DNA from: an uncultured Clostridia bacterium
Lineage (GTDB): Bacteria > Bacillota_A > Clostridia > TANB77 > CAG-508
Assembly (NCBI GenBank): GCA_947627825.1
Contig: CANQXO010000006.1
Span: forward strand, 1 to 32,701
Direction: 5' to 3'
Length of the DNA stretch: 32,701 bases
Part shown: positions 31,139-32,701 of the stretch, in pieces
How the letters are laid out: the number at the start of each line of letters is the position of its first letter
Position numbering within the stretch: the first letter of the stretch is position 1
Program-made: the position numbers and the translations under genes
Notes under the pieces: generated by a model
Database searches by the model: none
What the model saw: the letters and a program-made list of their open reading frames with translations, nothing else
What the model was told of the DNA's origin: nothing

Positions 31139-31435
31139 GTGAGAAAAAAAGAATTCGAATTTGTTGGTGCAGTACATGGAATTGATAAAGATAAAAATCA
31201 ACGATATACATTAGAAACCGGAAGTAGAGGAGAAAAATCTCCATCTTTAGGTGAAGAATTAGAAATAGTTGCACATTCTGCAGAAGTTTATGAAGATATA
31301 AAGAATTTAACACCAGTACAGCTATTGGAAATGGAGAAAAATCGTAGGTATAGAGAGTATATAACAAAAGGAATAACTTTAGAATCACAACAACCAACAA
31401 AACAAGATATATCAACTAATGATATAACAAAATAA
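31139..31435 (+). CDS. small unknown protein of the VirD4 module
   Basis: 98 aa from GTG 31139; AGGAGG (31124-31129) touches the earlier ATG at 31130, which is therefore too close, and GTG is 9 bases away. The protein starts RKKEFEFVGAVHGIDKDKNQRYTLETGSRGEKSPSLGEELEIVAHSAEVYEDIKNLTPVQLLEMEKNRRYREYITKGITL and ends in a polar Gln/Thr-rich tail. Charged and soluble, not recognised. Its Shine-Dalgarno overlaps the stop of the preceding gene, indicating one operon with it and the coupling protein. Confidence 0.65.
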   Translation: MRKKEFEFVGAVHGIDKDKNQRYTLETGSRGEKSPSLGEELEIVAHSAEVYEDIKNLTPVQLLEMEKNRRYREYITKGITLESQQPTKQDISTNDITK

Positions 31436-31500
31436 TTAGAGTAAGCTAATAAGCATAAATTATAATATATTAATAAAACCAATGAGAAGGTAAAAATAAT

Positions 31501-32701
31501 ATGAATGATAATTTAATTGTAACTATAAAAAAGCATAAGGTAGCAATTATTATAACTATTGCATTCTGGCTATTTGCGGAACTATTTTTAATAGCTCCGC
31601 TTGCTGTGGCAATAGTTGATAGTAGTGCTACCGGTGTTTTTAATTTAGAAGAATTTATTACTAATAGTACAAAATATATTGTCGAAATAAAAGGTGTAAC
31701 AAATATGTTTAAGGGAACATATTTCAAAACATTTATGACAAGTACACTATTTTTTACAATATTTTTAGCTATATGTCTTGGAATTGGATTATGGAAGGCA
31801 AGAAAAAGAGGAAAGTACGACAAAATTGAACACGGTTCAAGCGACTGGAGTACAGGAGGAGAACAATATAAAGTATTAAGCAGAAATGCAGGGTTGATTT
31901 TAGCTGAAGATAATTATTTACCACTAGATAAATTAGGAAATACCAATGTACTTATAGTCGGTGGATCAGGTTCTGGTAAATCATCTGCATATACTATACC
32001 AAATGCACACCAATGTTTAGGATCTTATGTATTTACTGACCCTAAAGGTGAAATATATGATGCGACAGCAGGATACTTAAAATCACAAGGTTATGAAATA
32101 AAGTTACTAAACCTAGTAAATCCAGATAGTAGTGATAGTTATAATCCAATACAACATGTAAAATCAGAATTAGATGTAGATGTTATAGCAAATACAATTG
32201 TAAAAGGTCAAAAATCGGAAGTTTCTGCAACACAAGACCCTTACTGGGATAATATGGCGGAGTTATTATTGAAGGCTTTAATATATTATTTAAGGGAAGC
32301 ACGACCACCAGAGGAACAAAATTTAGCAAGTTGTGCTGAACTTGTAAGGGCCGCAAATAATAAAGGAAATACTAATTTATTGTCAGAACTAATAAATAAA
32401 TTACCTTATGACCATCAAGCTAGAATGAACTATAAGTCTGTTGAAATTGCATCAGACAAAACATATAGTTCAATACTAAGTTCATTGCAATCAAAATTAG
32501 GTAAATTTGATTCAAAAGAGATAGCAAGCGTAACATCAACCAACACGATTAGTTTTGAAGATATTGCAACAAAGAAAACTGCATTGTATGTTGTTTCATC
32601 AGATACACATACAGCTTATGATTTCTTACTTACAATATTCTTCTCTCAAATGATACAACAATTATATGATTTTGCAGATAAAAATGGTGGACAATTGCCA
32701 A
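31501..32701 (+). CDS. VirD4/TraG-type coupling ATPase, 3'-truncated by the window
   Basis: Type IV secretion coupling protein (400 residues visible), the membrane ATPase that brings DNA-protein substrates to a conjugation channel. Two N-terminal membrane helices (about 14-38 and 80-97), then EHGSSDWSTGGEQYKVL and LPLDKLGNTNVLIVGGSGSGKSS (Walker A about 153-162), VFTDPKGEIYDATAGYLKSQGYEIKLLNLVNPDSSDSYNPIQ and a C-terminal section with YVVSSDTHTAYDFLLTIFFSQM. These are typical of the TraG/VirD4 family. Start ATG 31501 follows GAGAAGG. The remaining part, including Walker B, lies beyond the window. Suggests an integrated conjugative element or a chromosomal T4SS starting here. Confidence 0.9.
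   Translation, partial: MNDNLIVTIKKHKVAIIITIAFWLFAELFLIAPLAVAIVDSSATGVFNLEEFITNSTKYIVEIKGVTNMFKGTYFKTFMTSTLFFTIFLAICLGIGLWKARKRGKYDKIEHGSSDWSTGGEQYKVLSRNAGLILAEDNYLPLDKLGNTNVLIVGGSGSGKSSAYTIPNAHQCLGSYVFTDPKGEIYDATAGYLKSQGYEIKLLNLVNPDSSDSYNPIQHVKSELDVDVIANTIVKGQKSEVSATQDPYWDNMAELLLKALIYYLREARPPEEQNLASCAELVRAANNKGNTNLLSELINKLPYDHQARMNYKSVEIASDKTYSSILSSLQSKLGKFDSKEIASVTSTNTISFEDIATKKTALYVVSSDTHTAYDFLLTIFFSQMIQQLYDFADKNGGQLP

Overview
The window is chromosomal DNA from a very AT-rich, endospore-forming Firmicute, most likely an uncultured member of the Clostridia. Reasons: A/T-rich codons with AGA as the main arginine codon; sporulation or germination genes (GerMN-domain protein, spmA, spmB, spoIIR, ypeB, a Spo0A C-terminal-like protein); a small bacterial SRP RNA upstream of dnaX-ybaB-recR; and rsmG-parA-parB order, which usually lies close to the replication origin. 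The code appears standard: TAA, TAG and TGA are all used as stops.

Layout. 1-2700: rsmG (cut by the window edge), parA, parB and a DUF4446 gene. 2700-4000: an A-rich gene-free stretch with small repeats and one possible RNA helix. 4000-4300: two tRNA-Ser genes. 4300-7900: YqeG-type phosphatase, GerMN protein, TrmN6-type methyltransferase, rsmI and a Cys-rich protein of unknown role. 7980-9080: spmA and a frameshifted spmB. 9115-9400: a promoter followed by a likely structured non-coding RNA. 9400-12780 (minus strand): spoIIR, murA, walJ/yycJ (frameshifted), rlmH. 12920-17470: an unknown gene, a UDP-sugar pyrophosphorylase, a phosphohexomutase, ttcA and tRNA-Arg(CCU). 17500-20300: a regulatory island with a membrane-anchored HTH protein, a secreted protein of foreign-looking composition, a receiver-less Spo0A-C-like protein and a small conserved-type protein. 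20470-24700: tadA, tRNA-Ser(CGA), a membrane-anchored unknown, SRP RNA, dnaX, ybaB, recR. 24700-30550: DUF1737-like protein, ypeB, murF, ddl, yqeK and a DnaJ-like chaperone. 30536-end: a near-consensus promoter opens a module of two unknown genes and a VirD4/TraG-type coupling protein that runs off the window, probably the start of a conjugation or secretion system.

How the genes work together: chromosome partition (parAB), rRNA/tRNA modification (rsmG, trmN6, rsmI, rlmH, ttcA, tadA), peptidoglycan precursor synthesis (murA, murF, ddl), sugar-nucleotide supply (pyrophosphorylase plus mutase), replication/repair (dnaX, recR) and sporulation.

Most notable: three genes are broken by net +1 frameshifts (spmB, walJ/yycJ, and the first gene of the VirD4 module). 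By my reading only three CGG codons occur in frame in the whole window, and two of them sit exactly where spmB and walJ must skip one C to restore the conserved protein (CGG A becomes GGA). The third frameshift window contains a CGA. This could be +1 recoding at a starved arginine codon, or sequencing error or gene decay. Other points of interest are a structured RNA with competing pairings (9250-9399), a possibly leaderless trmN6 mRNA, a hairpin that may shorten the SD-start spacing of the phosphohexomutase, and palindrome-rich control regions around tRNA-Arg and the HTH gene. All calls are by eye from sequence; no database search was run.
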